Assembly (NCBI GenBank): GCA_003538135.1
Contig: DPOR01000009.1
Coordinates: 4,179-68,178 of the forward strand
DNA from: Oscillospiraceae bacterium
GTDB taxonomy: Bacteria > Bacillota > Clostridia > Oscillospirales > Acutalibacteraceae
DNA length: 64,000 nucleotides
Direction: 5' to 3'
This document shows, piece by piece, positions 42,915 to 51,649 of the stretch; position 1 is the stretch's first letter, and the number at the start of each line of letters is the position of its first letter. The translations under genes and the position numbers were made by a program. The notes below the pieces were generated by a model, which did no database searches, was not told the origin of the DNA, and was given only the letters and a program-made list of their open reading frames with translations.

Positions 42915-43832
42915 TCAGTTCTGCGTGAGGGTGAGGCTCGCCGTTATCGGGAAGTGGTCGCTCGGATAAACTCCGTCGTAGGTCGTCCTGACAACGTCGT
43001 AGCTGTTGACCTTGAAGCCGGTCTTGGAGATCATTATGTAGTCTATGCAGTCATAGTCGAGATTTTTGCCCCAATTCTGATAGGTGCAGCTCTTTATCGG
43101 GTTCTCCGTCTGATACTTGACATCGAAGAAGTTCTCGGTCGCGCTGCGGTAAGTCGGGGTGTCCTCTTCAACATTGAAGTCGCCCATTATCATCGCGGGC
43201 AGAGAGCCGAACTGCGCTATCTTGTCGAGCACAACGCCTATGCCCTTTATTCTCGCCTCTTCGCTGACATGGTCGAGGTGCGTGTTGAACACGACAAAAT
43301 CAAGTCCCGTCTGCTTCTCCTTGAGAATGACATAGCTGCATATGCGGTAACACGCCGAGCCCCAGTCCCTGCTCATCTTTTCGGGAGTCTCGGAGAGCCA
43401 GAACGAGCCCTTGTCAACGAGGTCGTAGAGGTCGGTGCGGTAAAACACGGGGCAGGCCTCGGCTATCAGCGTATCGTCGCGGAAGGTCATGACGGAATCG
43501 TAGCCCGTGAGCGTGCGGCACATATAGTTGTACTGCCACTTCGTAGCCTCCTGGAAGCCGATGATGGTCGGCGCCTCCGCTTCTATGTTCTTGACGATGA
43601 GATCCGCGCGGTAGAACCAGCTTGTTTTACCGAGGTCGGAGGTGTTCGCGCAGCGCAGATTGCAGCTCATAATGCGCATCTCCCCGCGCTCGAGCGGCTT
43701 ATCCGCGATAACTGCGGCGTGCTGATTGCGCTTGTAGTGCGGATAATACCCGCAGTAAATGCACGCTGCGACGATGAGCGTTGCAAGCACGACGCTCAGA
43801 AGGCAGAGAAAAACTTTCGTGCCTCTTTTCAT
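42915..43832 (-). CDS. Endonuclease/exonuclease/phosphatase family protein, membrane anchored
   Basis: The 305-residue protein starts with one membrane segment (about 7-28) followed by an EEP domain: MSCNLRC, IIGFQEA, NTHLDH, MGDFNVEED and SDHFPI are the metal and catalytic motifs. It is probably a secreted-side phosphodiesterase or phosphatase; substrates of such anchored proteins vary (DNA, phospholipid, inositol phosphates). AAAGGAGAGG decides the start at 43832. Confidence 0.87.
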   Translation of the reverse strand: MKRGTKVFLCLLSVVLATLIVAACIYCGYYPHYKRNQHAAVIADKPLERGEMRIMSCNLRCANTSDLGKTSWFYRADLIVKNIEAEAPTIIGFQEATKWQYNYMCRTLTGYDSVMTFRDDTLIAEACPVFYRTDLYDLVDKGSFWLSETPEKMSRDWGSACYRICSYVILKEKQTGLDFVVFNTHLDHVSEEARIKGIGVVLDKIAQFGSLPAMIMGDFNVEEDTPTYRSATENFFDVKYQTENPIKSCTYQNWGKNLDYDCIDYIMISKTGFKVNSYDVVRTTYDGVYPSDHFPITASLTLTQN

Positions 43833-44064
43833 TTGATCCTCTCCTTTGAAGATTTTTATATTTTTTGTGCGCGACGCGCACTGATTTCCCGAGTTAAAAC
43901 CGTCAGAGACCGTTTGTGAATATCGAATGTAACAGCGGGGCGGGAACGGTAAAGTAAACGTCAAAATAAATCTCGATGAACAAGTTTCCTATAGCCGCAC
44001 CGCGCAAAAATTTCACCCGCCATTTTAAAGCAGGTAAAATATATATTTGTGTCGTATAGCAAAA

Positions 44065-44095
44065 CTGCGCGCCGCAGGAGCGGCGCGCAGCGGCA
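44065..44095 (-). terminator. Terminator of the efp operon
   Basis: Perfect stem CTGCGCGCCGC/GCGGCGCGCAG followed on the minus strand by TTTTG. Confidence 0.8.
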
Positions 44096-44111
44096 TTTCG
44101 TAGGTTTATTA

Positions 44112-44534
44112 TCAGTCCTTGTGGTCGCAGCCGCAGTCGTCATCGCAACAGCCGCAATCATCGTCGAAATCGAACTCGAGCAGAGTGCCGCAGTTGGGGC
44201 AGTCAATGCTTCCGTCCTCAAGAATGCCGTCGTCAACGCAGATAGTCTCTCCGCAGTTGGGGCACTCTATTTCGTAGCAATCGTCATCGTCGCAGAAGCA
44301 GTCGTCATCGTCGCACTCATAGACATAAGTCTCAAGGTCGGAGAGATCCTCGTCGATCTCGTCAACCTGATCGCAGACAACGTCGAGACCCTCTTCGAGA
44401 TCCGACACGCTCATGGCCATATCGTCAAGCAGGTCGATAATGGCCTTGATGACCTTGACCTCATCCTTCTTTGCGTCGAGGTCGAGACCGTCGACAAGAC
44501 CCTTGATATAAGCAACCTTCTCAGTAACTGTCAT
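44112..44534 (-). CDS. CD1247 N-terminal domain protein, acidic and Cys-rich
   Basis: The 140-residue protein has a helical N-terminal domain (TVTEKVAYIKGLVDGLDLD, the CD1247 domain of Clostridia), a heptad-like acidic middle, and a C-terminal half with CPNCGE and CPNCG zinc-ribbon knuckles set among Asp/Cys-rich stretches (DDDDCFCDDDDC, DDDCGCCDDDCGC). It is extremely acidic. The function is unknown; metal binding is likely. It is 49 nt behind efp, a pairing I recall as common in Clostridia. Confidence 0.87.
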   Translation of the reverse strand: MTVTEKVAYIKGLVDGLDLDAKKDEVKVIKAIIDLLDDMAMSVSDLEEGLDVVCDQVDEIDEDLSDLETYVYECDDDDCFCDDDDCYEIECPNCGETICVDDGILEDGSIDCPNCGTLLEFDFDDDCGCCDDDCGCDHKD

Positions 44535-44583
44535 TTTTCATTCTCCTTTCAAAATAACTGTTATCTTTTCAATTGCGGACTTC

Positions 44584-45141
44584 TTACGCTCTGCTCAGAT
44601 ACTCGCCGGTGCGGGTGTCGACAATGACCATCTCGCCCTCTTCGATAAACAGAGGAACCTTGATCTCGGCGCCCGTCTCAAGCACTGCGGGCTTGGTGGC
44701 GTTTGTTGCGGTGTCGCCCTTGAAGCCGGGGTCGGTCTGGGTAACCTCGAGAGTAACGCTTGTGGGAGGCTCAACGCCGAAAACATTGCCCTTGTAGGAA
44801 AGGATCTTGCAGACGGTGTTCTCCTTGACGAACTTGAAGTTGTCGGAGAGGTCGCTGCTGTTTATCGGGACGAGCTCATAGCTCTCGGGATCCATGAAAT
44901 AATAGAGATCGCCGTCGTTATAGGAATACTCCATTTCCTTGCGCTCGATATAAGCGGTGGGGAATTTTTCCGTGGGGTTGAAGGTACGCTCAACGACAGA
45001 ACCCGCGATAACGTTTCTTATCTTGGTTCTGACGAAGGCTGCGCCTTTGCCGGGCTTGACGTGCTGAAATTCTATAATCTGATAGACATCGCCGTCCATC
45101 TCAAACGTCATGCCGTTTCTGAAATCGCCTGCTGAAACCAT
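44584..45141 (-). CDS. efp: Elongation factor P
   Basis: The 185-residue three-domain EF-P starts ISAGDFRNGMTFEMDGDVYQIIEFQHVKPGKGAAFVR. The modified-residue loop KPGKGAAF carries the lysine, and the C-terminal signature is GFKGDTATNATKPAVLETGAEIKVPLF. EF-P relieves ribosome stalling at polyproline. No EpmA/EpmB-type modification gene is nearby. The strong promoter TTGAAA/TAAAAT lies upstream. Confidence 0.97.
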   Translation of the reverse strand: MVSAGDFRNGMTFEMDGDVYQIIEFQHVKPGKGAAFVRTKIRNVIAGSVVERTFNPTEKFPTAYIERKEMEYSYNDGDLYYFMDPESYELVPINSSDLSDNFKFVKENTVCKILSYKGNVFGVEPPTSVTLEVTQTDPGFKGDTATNATKPAVLETGAEIKVPLFIEEGEMVIVDTRTGEYLSRA

Positions 45142-45179
45142 ATTGTCTCCTCCGATATTTTAGTTAGACTTACATATTT

Positions 45180-45208
45180 ATTTTATACTATTCGGCCGTA
45201 TATTTCAA
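45180..45208 (-). promoter_or_regulatory. Promoter of efp
   Basis: Minus strand TTGAAA, 17-nt spacer, TAAAAT. Confidence 0.65.
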
Positions 45209-45221
45209 TACCTTTTTTCAT

Positions 45222-46454
45222 TCACGGGCAGCTTTTCCGCCCTTTAAGCTTAATATGCTCCCCCGCGTATATCAAATCGGGGTCTTTTATCCCATTTATT
45301 CCGATAAGCTTCTCCAAAGCAACGCCTGTTTTTCTGGATATCGACCAAAGCGTGTCGCCCGGGCGCACGGCGTAAAACTCGCCCGACATCTTGGCACCGG
45401 GAATTATGAGCTTTTCCCCCGCATATATCGTCTCGCCGCGCCGAAGTCCGTTTCTATGCTCGAGCGCGGAGAGCGAGACGCCGTGCTTCCCCGCTATAGA
45501 TATCGGCGTGTCGCCGCGCTTCACGGTGTAAATTTCCTCTCTCCCGTCGCGCGCGGGCAGGGTTATTTTCAGCCGCTCGCCCGCGAAAATCATATCGGGG
45601 TTCGCTATGCGGTTCTCCTCTGCAACAGCCTTGACCGTCGTGCCGTATTCGCGCGCTATTTTCCAGAGCGTGTCGCCAGGTCGGACATACAGTATAACAG
45701 TCCTGGTCTTTTCGCGTTTGGGACTTTTCTTTTCACCGTCTGTGCGGCACGCAGACGAAAGAAATATCCCCTCTGTGAAGATGTCTCGGTCAACGTCTCC
45801 CGATATGCCGTCGACTCTGCCCTTGTCCGTATACTGAAAGCCGACCCACTCGCGCCATTTGCCGTTTGAGGACGGCTCGTCTGCGCCGTACTGCGCCGCC
45901 CAAAGCGGATATTTTTCGGCGAGCCTGCGCCCGAACACCGAGCGGGCGTTCGAAAGGTCGCTGTATATCACGGCCTCTTTTTTTGTAACACGGGTAAGCT
46001 CGTCGAGATATGCCTCGGCTATGGCGTTCACCTGCTCTGCGGTCAGCGAGCCGAAATATTCAAAGTCCATCGCAAGGCGCATATCGAGTCGGCGTCCGGC
46101 CGCAAGGGACGCGAAAAAACGCGCCTGCCTGCGCCCTGCCTCAACAGAGCGCGCGGTGACATAGTGATAAAAGCCGACCCTGAGCCCCGCCTCACGCGCC
46201 TGCGAATAGTTTTCGGCGAAGTATTCGTCCGCATATTCTCCCGCGCCCGCACGGATATAGACCGCCTCTATCCCGCTGCGCCGAACCTTACCGAAATCAA
46301 CCTCGCCCTGAAATTCGCTTATATCTATTCCCCTGTACCGCCGCCCGCCGGACGGCGAAATCGCCCGCGCCGGAACGAGCGCCGCAAACAAAAGCGCCGC
46401 GATGCAGGCTAAAAGCACCGCCGCCGCGCCCGCAAATCTGCGTTTTATATCCAT
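45222..46454 (-). CDS. GH25 lysozyme with three LysM repeats
   Basis: The 410-residue protein has a signal peptide or anchor (about 7-31), a GH25 muramidase domain (about 40-235; GIDISEFQGEVDF, the catalytic D-x-E in AMDFEYF, GFYHYVTA) and three LysM domains (about 262-306, 315-358, 365-408; VRPGDTLWKIA, VKRGDTPISIA, VRPGDTLWSIS) that bind peptidoglycan. It is a cell-wall hydrolase acting outside. The very GC-rich Arg/Ala codons differ somewhat from neighbours. Confidence 0.93.
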   Translation of the reverse strand: MDIKRRFAGAAAVLLACIAALLFAALVPARAISPSGGRRYRGIDISEFQGEVDFGKVRRSGIEAVYIRAGAGEYADEYFAENYSQAREAGLRVGFYHYVTARSVEAGRRQARFFASLAAGRRLDMRLAMDFEYFGSLTAEQVNAIAEAYLDELTRVTKKEAVIYSDLSNARSVFGRRLAEKYPLWAAQYGADEPSSNGKWREWVGFQYTDKGRVDGISGDVDRDIFTEGIFLSSACRTDGEKKSPKREKTRTVILYVRPGDTLWKIAREYGTTVKAVAEENRIANPDMIFAGERLKITLPARDGREEIYTVKRGDTPISIAGKHGVSLSALEHRNGLRRGETIYAGEKLIIPGAKMSGEFYAVRPGDTLWSISRKTGVALEKLIGINGIKDPDLIYAGEHIKLKGRKSCP

Positions 46455-46720
46455 ATTTCTCTCTCCTCCGTCTTTTTTGCCGCCTCTGCGGCACTATATT
46501 CTATGCCGCAGCTGCATACGGCGCGACGGAGGCAAGTTCGCCTTGCTTAAAATTGATTATAATTCGGTAAATCGTGAGTTGCGCCGCCACTGAAAGGGGA
46601 GCCGTATTCGTCAGTTAGTATGTTATGTGCTCCGCAACTCCAAATTTATCAAGCGCAAAAATGAGCCTATTGCAATTTTCACCCCGCTTTGCTGCTTTTC
46701 GAGCGGCTTCGTTCATGCTC
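46455..46720. other. Gap between lysozyme and methyltransferase genes
   Basis: The 46455-46783 interval holds the lysozyme ribosome binding site (GGAGGAGAG on the minus strand), a small hairpin TGCCGC/GCGGCA near 46480-46507 and the methyltransferase promoter at 46724. No gene or RNA is recognized. Confidence 0.5.
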
Positions 46721-46723
46721 ATA

Positions 46724-46752
46724 TTGATAATCGGGCGGCCGTGTGGTATCAT
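46724..46752 (+). promoter_or_regulatory. Promoter of the methyltransferase gene
   Basis: TTGATA, 17-nt spacer, TATCAT. Confidence 0.6.
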
Positions 46753-46783
46753 ATCTTTGCAAAAAAAACACGGGGGACGGCAC

Positions 46784-47368
46784 ATGAATAAAAAAGAAGT
46801 AGCGGCGTTCTTTGACCGCATGGCTCCGGAGTGGGATGCCGAAATGATAAAGAGCGACGAGAAGATAAATTTCATACTTGACGCCGCCGGAGTGAAAGAA
46901 AACTCCGTCGTTCTGGACGTCGCCTGCGGCACGGGAGTTATGTTCCCGTATTACCTCGCACGCGGCGCGGAACGCGTTATCGGCGTTGATATCTCGTCGG
47001 AAATGGCGCGCATAGCCGCATCGAAAATGCACGATCCGCGGGTCGAGGTCATCTGCGGCGACGTTGAGGAAATAGCCGTCGAGCGCCTGTGCGACTGCTG
47101 CGTGGTATATAACGCGTTTCCGCATTTCGAGAGCCCGGAGAGGCTCGTTAGGCGCCTGTCCAGGTGGCTTAAGCCCGGCGGGCGGCTGACCGTGGCGCAC
47201 GGCATGAGCATTGAGGCGCTGAACAGACATCACAGCGGCAGAGCGAGCAGCGTCTCGCGCAAGATGCTGACAGCCGAGGAGCTGAGCGCGGTATTTGCGC
47301 CGTATTTCGAGGTTGACACCGCCGTTTCGGACGACGAAAAATTTGTAGTTGCGGGCACAAAAAGATAA
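46784..47368 (+). CDS. Class I SAM-dependent methyltransferase
   Basis: The 194-residue protein has a Rossmann-fold core: motif I VLDVACGTGVMFPY (about 46-59), acidic post-I VIGVDISSEM, motif II-like VEVICGDVEEI, and RLSRWLKPGGRLTVAHG. HGM and HHSGRA motifs in the C-terminal part are like UbiE/type-11 proteins. The substrate is unknown. GGGGGA precedes ATG 46784; longer in-frame extensions have no promoter or binding site. Confidence 0.87.
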   Translation: MNKKEVAAFFDRMAPEWDAEMIKSDEKINFILDAAGVKENSVVLDVACGTGVMFPYYLARGAERVIGVDISSEMARIAASKMHDPRVEVICGDVEEIAVERLCDCCVVYNAFPHFESPERLVRRLSRWLKPGGRLTVAHGMSIEALNRHHSGRASSVSRKMLTAEELSAVFAPYFEVDTAVSDDEKFVVAGTKR

Positions 47369-47376
47369 TATTTGAA

Positions 47377-47441
47377 GCTGCCGTATTTCGCGGCAGTTTT
47401 TTATGCGCAAAGCCCCGGGGACAATGCTGTTCCGGGGCTTT
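47377..47441. terminator. Two adjacent terminators between convergent genes
   Basis: GCTGCCG/CGGCAG with TTTTTT (47377-47402) ends the methyltransferase transcript. AAAGCCCCGG/CCGGGGCTTT (47409-47441) is a stem usable by the minus-strand phosphoesterase gene. Confidence 0.75.
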
Positions 47442-47476
47442 GCAAAGAGTCATGATGAAAACGGGAAGTTGTCTGT

Positions 47477-48598
47477 TTAAAAAATTTTGACGGCAACGAC
47501 CGCAAGCGCAGCAGCCGCCGCAATCGCCGCGAGAGCCTTCGCTATCATCGGCTTTGCCATGTCCATAGTCGTCGGGACCACGCGCCAGACGGCGTCTTTA
47601 AGAGGCGTGTTAAGTTTGCCGTCGCAGAGCTGTTTATATGTTCTTGTATAGGTTTTGTAATTGCGCGGATTTTTTTCGTCGAGGACAAAGCATCGCACGC
47701 CGCGCTGTTTTCCGTTGCCGTAGACATTGAAGCCCGCCGAAGGCGTGAAGCCGACGTCGATATCATCCGTCTTTCCGACATAGGAATTTTTGTGGTCGTG
47801 GCCGACATAGACTCCGAGCACGTCGCCTTTTTCTTTGAGCGCCTCGAACTCGCCGGTGTTGATATCGGGTATCGACGGCGGCTCGAGCAGAACAGAGCCC
47901 TCGACGCATTTGCTCTCGTCTGTTTTATAGTATTCGCCCTTGTGTACTCTGAACGCGGGTATCGCGCCTTTTTCGTGTTTTCCGACTCTCCTGAGCACAT
48001 TGTAGTGCTCGAACATCGGGATGTGCTGGAACACTATTGACGGAACATAATCGCCGTTTTCGGCTTTCAATTCGTCGCGCTTCTTTCTGTACCAAGCTAT
48101 TATCTCCGGGCTGAAAGGCTCATATCCGCCGCCTTTTGCGTCCGTTCCGCTGTCGAACAGATATATATTGAACGCGGTGCGTTTGCCGTCCGACGAGAGG
48201 ATGGATATATGATATGTTCCTCCTCCGTCTATGCCCTCGGCCTGCTCGCCGATGCAGCCGGGCAGAGCCTTGTATATCTTTTCAAACTGCTCTTCGTTGC
48301 TTATCCCAACCTGCCTGTCGTGGTTGCCGAAGGTGACGGCGAACGGGATATGCCTGTCGGTCACGGGCTTCAGCAGCGTTCTCACCGTCTCGGCGACGTT
48401 TTCCGTGAGCTCGTCGCCCCTGCCCTTATACGAGACTCCGTAGCCCTTTATCTGATCGCCCGTGAGCACTGCGAGGTCGGGCTTTTCGCTCTCCAGCGCC
48501 GCGTTAATAAGCTTTAACGTGTCGGGCGACACCTTAGGAATCTCCTGTATATCGGTTATCTGCATTATTTTGAACTTTCCGTCGGAGTTAAAGCGCAT
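47477..48598 (-). CDS. Metallophosphoesterase with C-terminal membrane anchor
   Basis: The 373-residue calcineurin-like phosphoesterase has the motifs ITDIQ, LTGDQI, FGNHD, QHIPM and VGHDHKN. It is the purple-acid-phosphatase-like/YkoQ-type group. Residues about 350-372 form a hydrophobic Ala-rich helix, so the protein is probably tail-anchored, an uncommon arrangement. It begins 2 nt after the GtrA gene stop and forms an operon with it. Confidence 0.85.
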   Translation of the reverse strand: MRFNSDGKFKIMQITDIQEIPKVSPDTLKLINAALESEKPDLAVLTGDQIKGYGVSYKGRGDELTENVAETVRTLLKPVTDRHIPFAVTFGNHDRQVGISNEEQFEKIYKALPGCIGEQAEGIDGGGTYHISILSSDGKRTAFNIYLFDSGTDAKGGGYEPFSPEIIAWYRKKRDELKAENGDYVPSIVFQHIPMFEHYNVLRRVGKHEKGAIPAFRVHKGEYYKTDESKCVEGSVLLEPPSIPDINTGEFEALKEKGDVLGVYVGHDHKNSYVGKTDDIDVGFTPSAGFNVYGNGKQRGVRCFVLDEKNPRNYKTYTRTYKQLCDGKLNTPLKDAVWRVVPTTMDMAKPMIAKALAAIAAAAALAVVAVKIF

Positions 48599-48600
48599 AT

Positions 48601-49137
48601 TTACGCCTCCTGCTCAGCTTCGGGCTTTTTCTTTCTGTGGATAACGAACCTGTTGAGCGGGTATGTCCAAAGGGTGGGTACGCTCATGACGACCACCTTG
48701 GTCAGAAGCTCGACAAGTGCGTTGCTGTGTCCGCTGTTTTTTATGAGCGTGCCGAGAAATGCGCCGAACCAGGTGTTGAAAATGATGGTGCACACGACCA
48801 TAATCGCATACAAAACCGTCGAGAGCAGCGGGTTTGCGTCGGCCTTGAAGGTTATCTTTCTGTTCATGACATAGGCTATCGCGTAGCCGACGACTGTCGA
48901 GATGAAGTAAGAATACATATAGCCCTTATATTCGATTCCGAGAAACGCCAAAACGGGGCTGTCCGTCACGGGAACATCGTTCAGCGACTTGAACACAACA
49001 TATTGGAGCAGGGCGAACACGCCGAGCTCTATCAGCGACGAGGACGCGCCCGCAAAAGTGAACTTTATAAATTTCCATATCTCCGCGTGCTTTTCGAAAA
49101 AGCTTCCGTCCTTTTTGGCGGCAGTGGTTTCTTTCAT
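48601..49137 (-). CDS. GtrA family membrane protein
   Basis: The 178-residue protein has four membrane helices (FIKFTFAGASSSLIELGVFALL begins the domain) and basic tails at both ends. GtrA proteins are linked to lipid-linked sugar transfer for surface polysaccharides. It is upstream of and nearly abuts the phosphoesterase gene. The binding site AAGAAG before the ATG is weak. Confidence 0.86.
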   Translation of the reverse strand: MKETTAAKKDGSFFEKHAEIWKFIKFTFAGASSSLIELGVFALLQYVVFKSLNDVPVTDSPVLAFLGIEYKGYMYSYFISTVVGYAIAYVMNRKITFKADANPLLSTVLYAIMVVCTIIFNTWFGAFLGTLIKNSGHSNALVELLTKVVVMSVPTLWTYPLNRFVIHRKKKPEAEQEA

Positions 49138-49292
49138 CTTCTTATCGACCGGGCGCGTGCGTTTTTGAGTTTTGTGCCCGGCTTCCCCCTTCTGCCAATA
49201 AGTTTACCCCGCAGAGAGACGGTAAATCAACCGAGTTTCGGTAAAGCGAAAGTAAAATCTGTGTAAACAGCTTTAAGATAATATAACGGCAA

Positions 49293-49334
49293 AAAGCCAT
49301 AACCCGCAGCAATGACTGCAAGTTATGGCTTTCA
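49293..49334 (-). terminator. Terminator of serS
   Basis: Stem AAAGCCATAAC/GTTATGGCTTT with TTT on the minus strand, 20 nt beyond the serS stop. Confidence 0.7.
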
Positions 49335-49354
49335 TAATTTTATCGGGCTTTGTC

Positions 49355-50635
49355 TCAGCCGCCTATCTTCTCCTTGCCGCCCATATAAGGTCTGAGGGCT
49401 TCGGGGATGTTCACGCTGCCGTCGGCATTGAGGTTATTCTCAAGGAACGCTATGAGCATTCTCGGCGGGGCGACGACGGTGTTGTTGAGCGTGTGGGCGA
49501 AGTGCTTGCCGTCTTTGCCGTTGATGCGGATTTTAAGCCTGCGCGCTTGCGCGTCGCCGAGGTTCGAGCAGGAGCCGACCTCGAAGTATTTTTTCTGTCT
49601 GGGCGACCACGCCTCTACGTCTATGGACTTCACTTTGAGATCCGCAAGGTCTCCCGAGCAGCACTCGAGGGTGCGCACGGGGATATCGAGAGTGCGGAAG
49701 AAATCGACCGTGTTCTGCCAGAGCTTGTCGAACCACATCTTGCTGTCCTCCGGCTCGCAGACGACTATCATCTCCTGCTTCTCGAACTGGTGGATGCGAT
49801 ATACGCCGCGCTCCTCGATGCCGTGAGCGCCTTTCTCCTTGCGGAAGCAGGGGGAATAGCTCGTGAGGGTCAGCGGCAGGGTCTCGGGCTGAATTATCGT
49901 GTCGATAAATTTGCCTATCATCGAGTGCTCGCTCGTGCCGATGAGATAGAGGTCCTCGCCCTCTATTTTATACATCATAGCGTCCATCTCGGCAAAGCTC
50001 ATAACGCCGGTGACCACGTCGCTTCTTATCATGAACGGCGGCACGCAGTAGGTGAAGCCGCGGTCTATCATGAAGTCGCGCGCGTAGGAGATAACCGCGG
50101 AATGCAGGCGGGCGATATCGCCCATGAGATAGTAAAAGCCGTTGCCCGCGACTTTTCTTGCGGAGTCGAGGTCTATGCCGTTCATTCTCTCCATTATGTC
50201 CGTGTGATACGGAACCTCAAAATCGGGAACTGCGGGCTCACCGAAGCGCTCTATCTCGACATTCTCGCTGTCGTCGCGGCCTATCGGTACGCTCTCGTCG
50301 ATGATATTCGGAATGACCATCATTATCTTCTTTATCTTTTCGCCCAGCTCCTCCTCGAGCTTCTCAAGCTCGGCAAGCCTTGCGGCGTTCGCGCCGACCT
50401 GAGCCTTCACTTCCTCGGCCTCGTCGCGCTTGCCCTGCGCCATGAGCGCGCCTATCTGCTTTGAAAGGCGGTTGCGGCTGCCGCGCAGCTCGTCAGCCTC
50501 GCCCTTTGCGGCGCGGCTGAGCTTATCGAGCTCTATAACCTCGTCTACGAGCGGGAGCTTCTGCTCCTGGAACTTCTTTCTGATATTTTCCTTGACTATT
50601 TCGGGGTTTTCTCTTACAAATCTGAGATCAAGCAT
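49355..50635 (-). CDS. serS: Seryl-tRNA synthetase
   Basis: The 426-residue class II synthetase has an N-terminal coiled-coil tRNA-binding arm (about 28-105) and the catalytic core with motif 2 SPCFRKEKGAHGIEERGVYRIHQFEK and motif 3 near the end (NNTVVAPPRMLIAFLENN). It charges tRNA-Ser. AGGAGG lies 7 nt before ATG 50635. Expression is governed by the T-box leader upstream. Confidence 0.97.
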   Translation of the reverse strand: MLDLRFVRENPEIVKENIRKKFQEQKLPLVDEVIELDKLSRAAKGEADELRGSRNRLSKQIGALMAQGKRDEAEEVKAQVGANAARLAELEKLEEELGEKIKKIMMVIPNIIDESVPIGRDDSENVEIERFGEPAVPDFEVPYHTDIMERMNGIDLDSARKVAGNGFYYLMGDIARLHSAVISYARDFMIDRGFTYCVPPFMIRSDVVTGVMSFAEMDAMMYKIEGEDLYLIGTSEHSMIGKFIDTIIQPETLPLTLTSYSPCFRKEKGAHGIEERGVYRIHQFEKQEMIVVCEPEDSKMWFDKLWQNTVDFFRTLDIPVRTLECCSGDLADLKVKSIDVEAWSPRQKKYFEVGSCSNLGDAQARRLKIRINGKDGKHFAHTLNNTVVAPPRMLIAFLENNLNADGSVNIPEALRPYMGGKEKIGG

Positions 50636-50668
50636 TTTATATCCTCCTGTCATTTCTGCCCTGGTTTA

Positions 50669-50888
50669 TAAAAAACACCCTCAGGACGGCTGCGGCCGTC
50701 CCAAGGGTGCAATAAGCACGGTACCACCTTGTGTTTAACTCTCGGCCCTTAACGCGGGCACGCGGCAAGGCTCCTCGCCCTGCGGCTCAAAAGCGGAATG
50801 ACTCCTGCGGACGAAGGAAGCTCGCAGCAAACGCCTCCCTCTCTGATCGTCCCGAAAGAATCGTGTTCTTCGTCACAGCCTTTAGAAT
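50669..50888 (-). promoter_or_regulatory. T-box riboswitch of serS
   Basis: On the minus strand the T-box AAGGTGGTACCGTG sits at 50717-50731. It is followed by a terminator hairpin CACCCTTGGGACGG with its complement and TTTTTT (50669-50709). A long stem I closed by GACGAAG/CTTCGTC lies 5' of it. An AGC (Ser) codon near the 3' strand of stem I (GCGAGCTTCC) is a candidate specifier, TCC being the alternative. Uncharged tRNA-Ser should favour the antiterminator. Confidence 0.93.
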
Positions 50889-50896
50889 ATGGGATT

Positions 50897-50925
50897 ATTA
50901 TACCCCGAAGAAAATTCAAAGTCAA
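50897..50925 (-). promoter_or_regulatory. Promoter of the serS T-box transcript
   Basis: Minus strand TTGACT, 17-nt spacer, perfect TATAAT. The -35 box overlaps the stop codon region of the ECF S component gene. Confidence 0.8.
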
Positions 50926-51479
50926 GACTGTTTTTTCGCCTGTCTGTGCGGCAAGAGCTTCGCCTTGTCGAGCACCTTGACGAGACTCGGGATTATCGCA
51001 AGCTGAATGGCGAGTCCCGGCAGGCAGGTGACAAACGATGCGGTTATCCACACGGAGAACGAGTAGCTTCCGGCGGAGAAAATGAGCGCCTTGAGTATGC
51101 CCGAGACTACGCGCCCCGCTATGAGCGCGGTTACAAGGCTCGCATACAAAGAGAGGTAAGCGGTCTTGTATTTGAACGCATACATCATAAGACCCGTCAC
51201 CGCGCCGTATACGGCGAGCTCTGCGGTCATCGCGGGAAGTATGGCCATGGGCGGCATCTGAGTCAGAAGCGTCGAGAGCGCGGGGCCGAGCAGGCCGCAG
51301 ACAAGCCCGTACTGCCAGCCGCAGATAAGCCCGCAGAGAAGCACGGGGATATGCATGGGCAGGAATATGGTCCCGGCATTTTTGACCGCATGGAACGCCA
51401 TGGGCAGCACGATGCACAGCGCGACGCAAAGCGCGGTTATGACCATCTTTTTGATTCTGTCTGAATTTTTGTTTGTCAT
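50922..51479 (-). CDS. ECF transporter S component
   Basis: The 185-residue membrane protein has about six helices. The start MVITALCVALCIVLPMAFH, then LPMHIPVLLCGLICGWQYGL, and the Ala-rich helix at the front fit vitamin-specific S components of energy-coupling factor transporters, which share a common EcfA/A'/T module encoded elsewhere. The vitamin is undetermined. It lies behind a leader with a terminator (51491-51620), consistent with control by its ligand. AAAGGA precedes the ATG. Confidence 0.82.
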   Translation of the reverse strand: MTNKNSDRIKKMVITALCVALCIVLPMAFHAVKNAGTIFLPMHIPVLLCGLICGWQYGLVCGLLGPALSTLLTQMPPMAILPAMTAELAVYGAVTGLMMYAFKYKTAYLSLYASLVTALIAGRVVSGILKALIFSAGSYSFSVWITASFVTCLPGLAIQLAIIPSLVKVLDKAKLLPHRQAKKQS

Positions 51480-51490
51480 GAGGATCGTCC

Positions 51491-51649
51491 TTTCAAAAAA
51501 CAAAAAGCGGGGGTACGGCACTCCCTCCTGGAAGCGCAGTTACCCTCGCGGCAATGTTTTTACGGTATTTGAAAAAATTCGCTCTCTTCTGAAAGCCCGA
51601 CCCCTTCATGAGATCGCGTTTATTATATCATATTTCAAGAGAAAATCAA
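51491..51649 (-). promoter_or_regulatory. Promoter and terminator-bearing leader of the ECF S gene (riboswitch candidate)
   Basis: Minus strand TTGATT (51644-51649), 16-nt spacer, TATAAT (51622-51627). About 70 nt later a long hairpin at 51507-51549 (GCGAGGGTA/TACCCCCGC with an inner 8-bp stem) is followed by TTTTTGTTTTTT. A terminator ahead of a vitamin transporter is typical of riboswitch control, but I do not recognize TPP, FMN, THF or preQ1 consensus elements. Confidence 0.6.
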
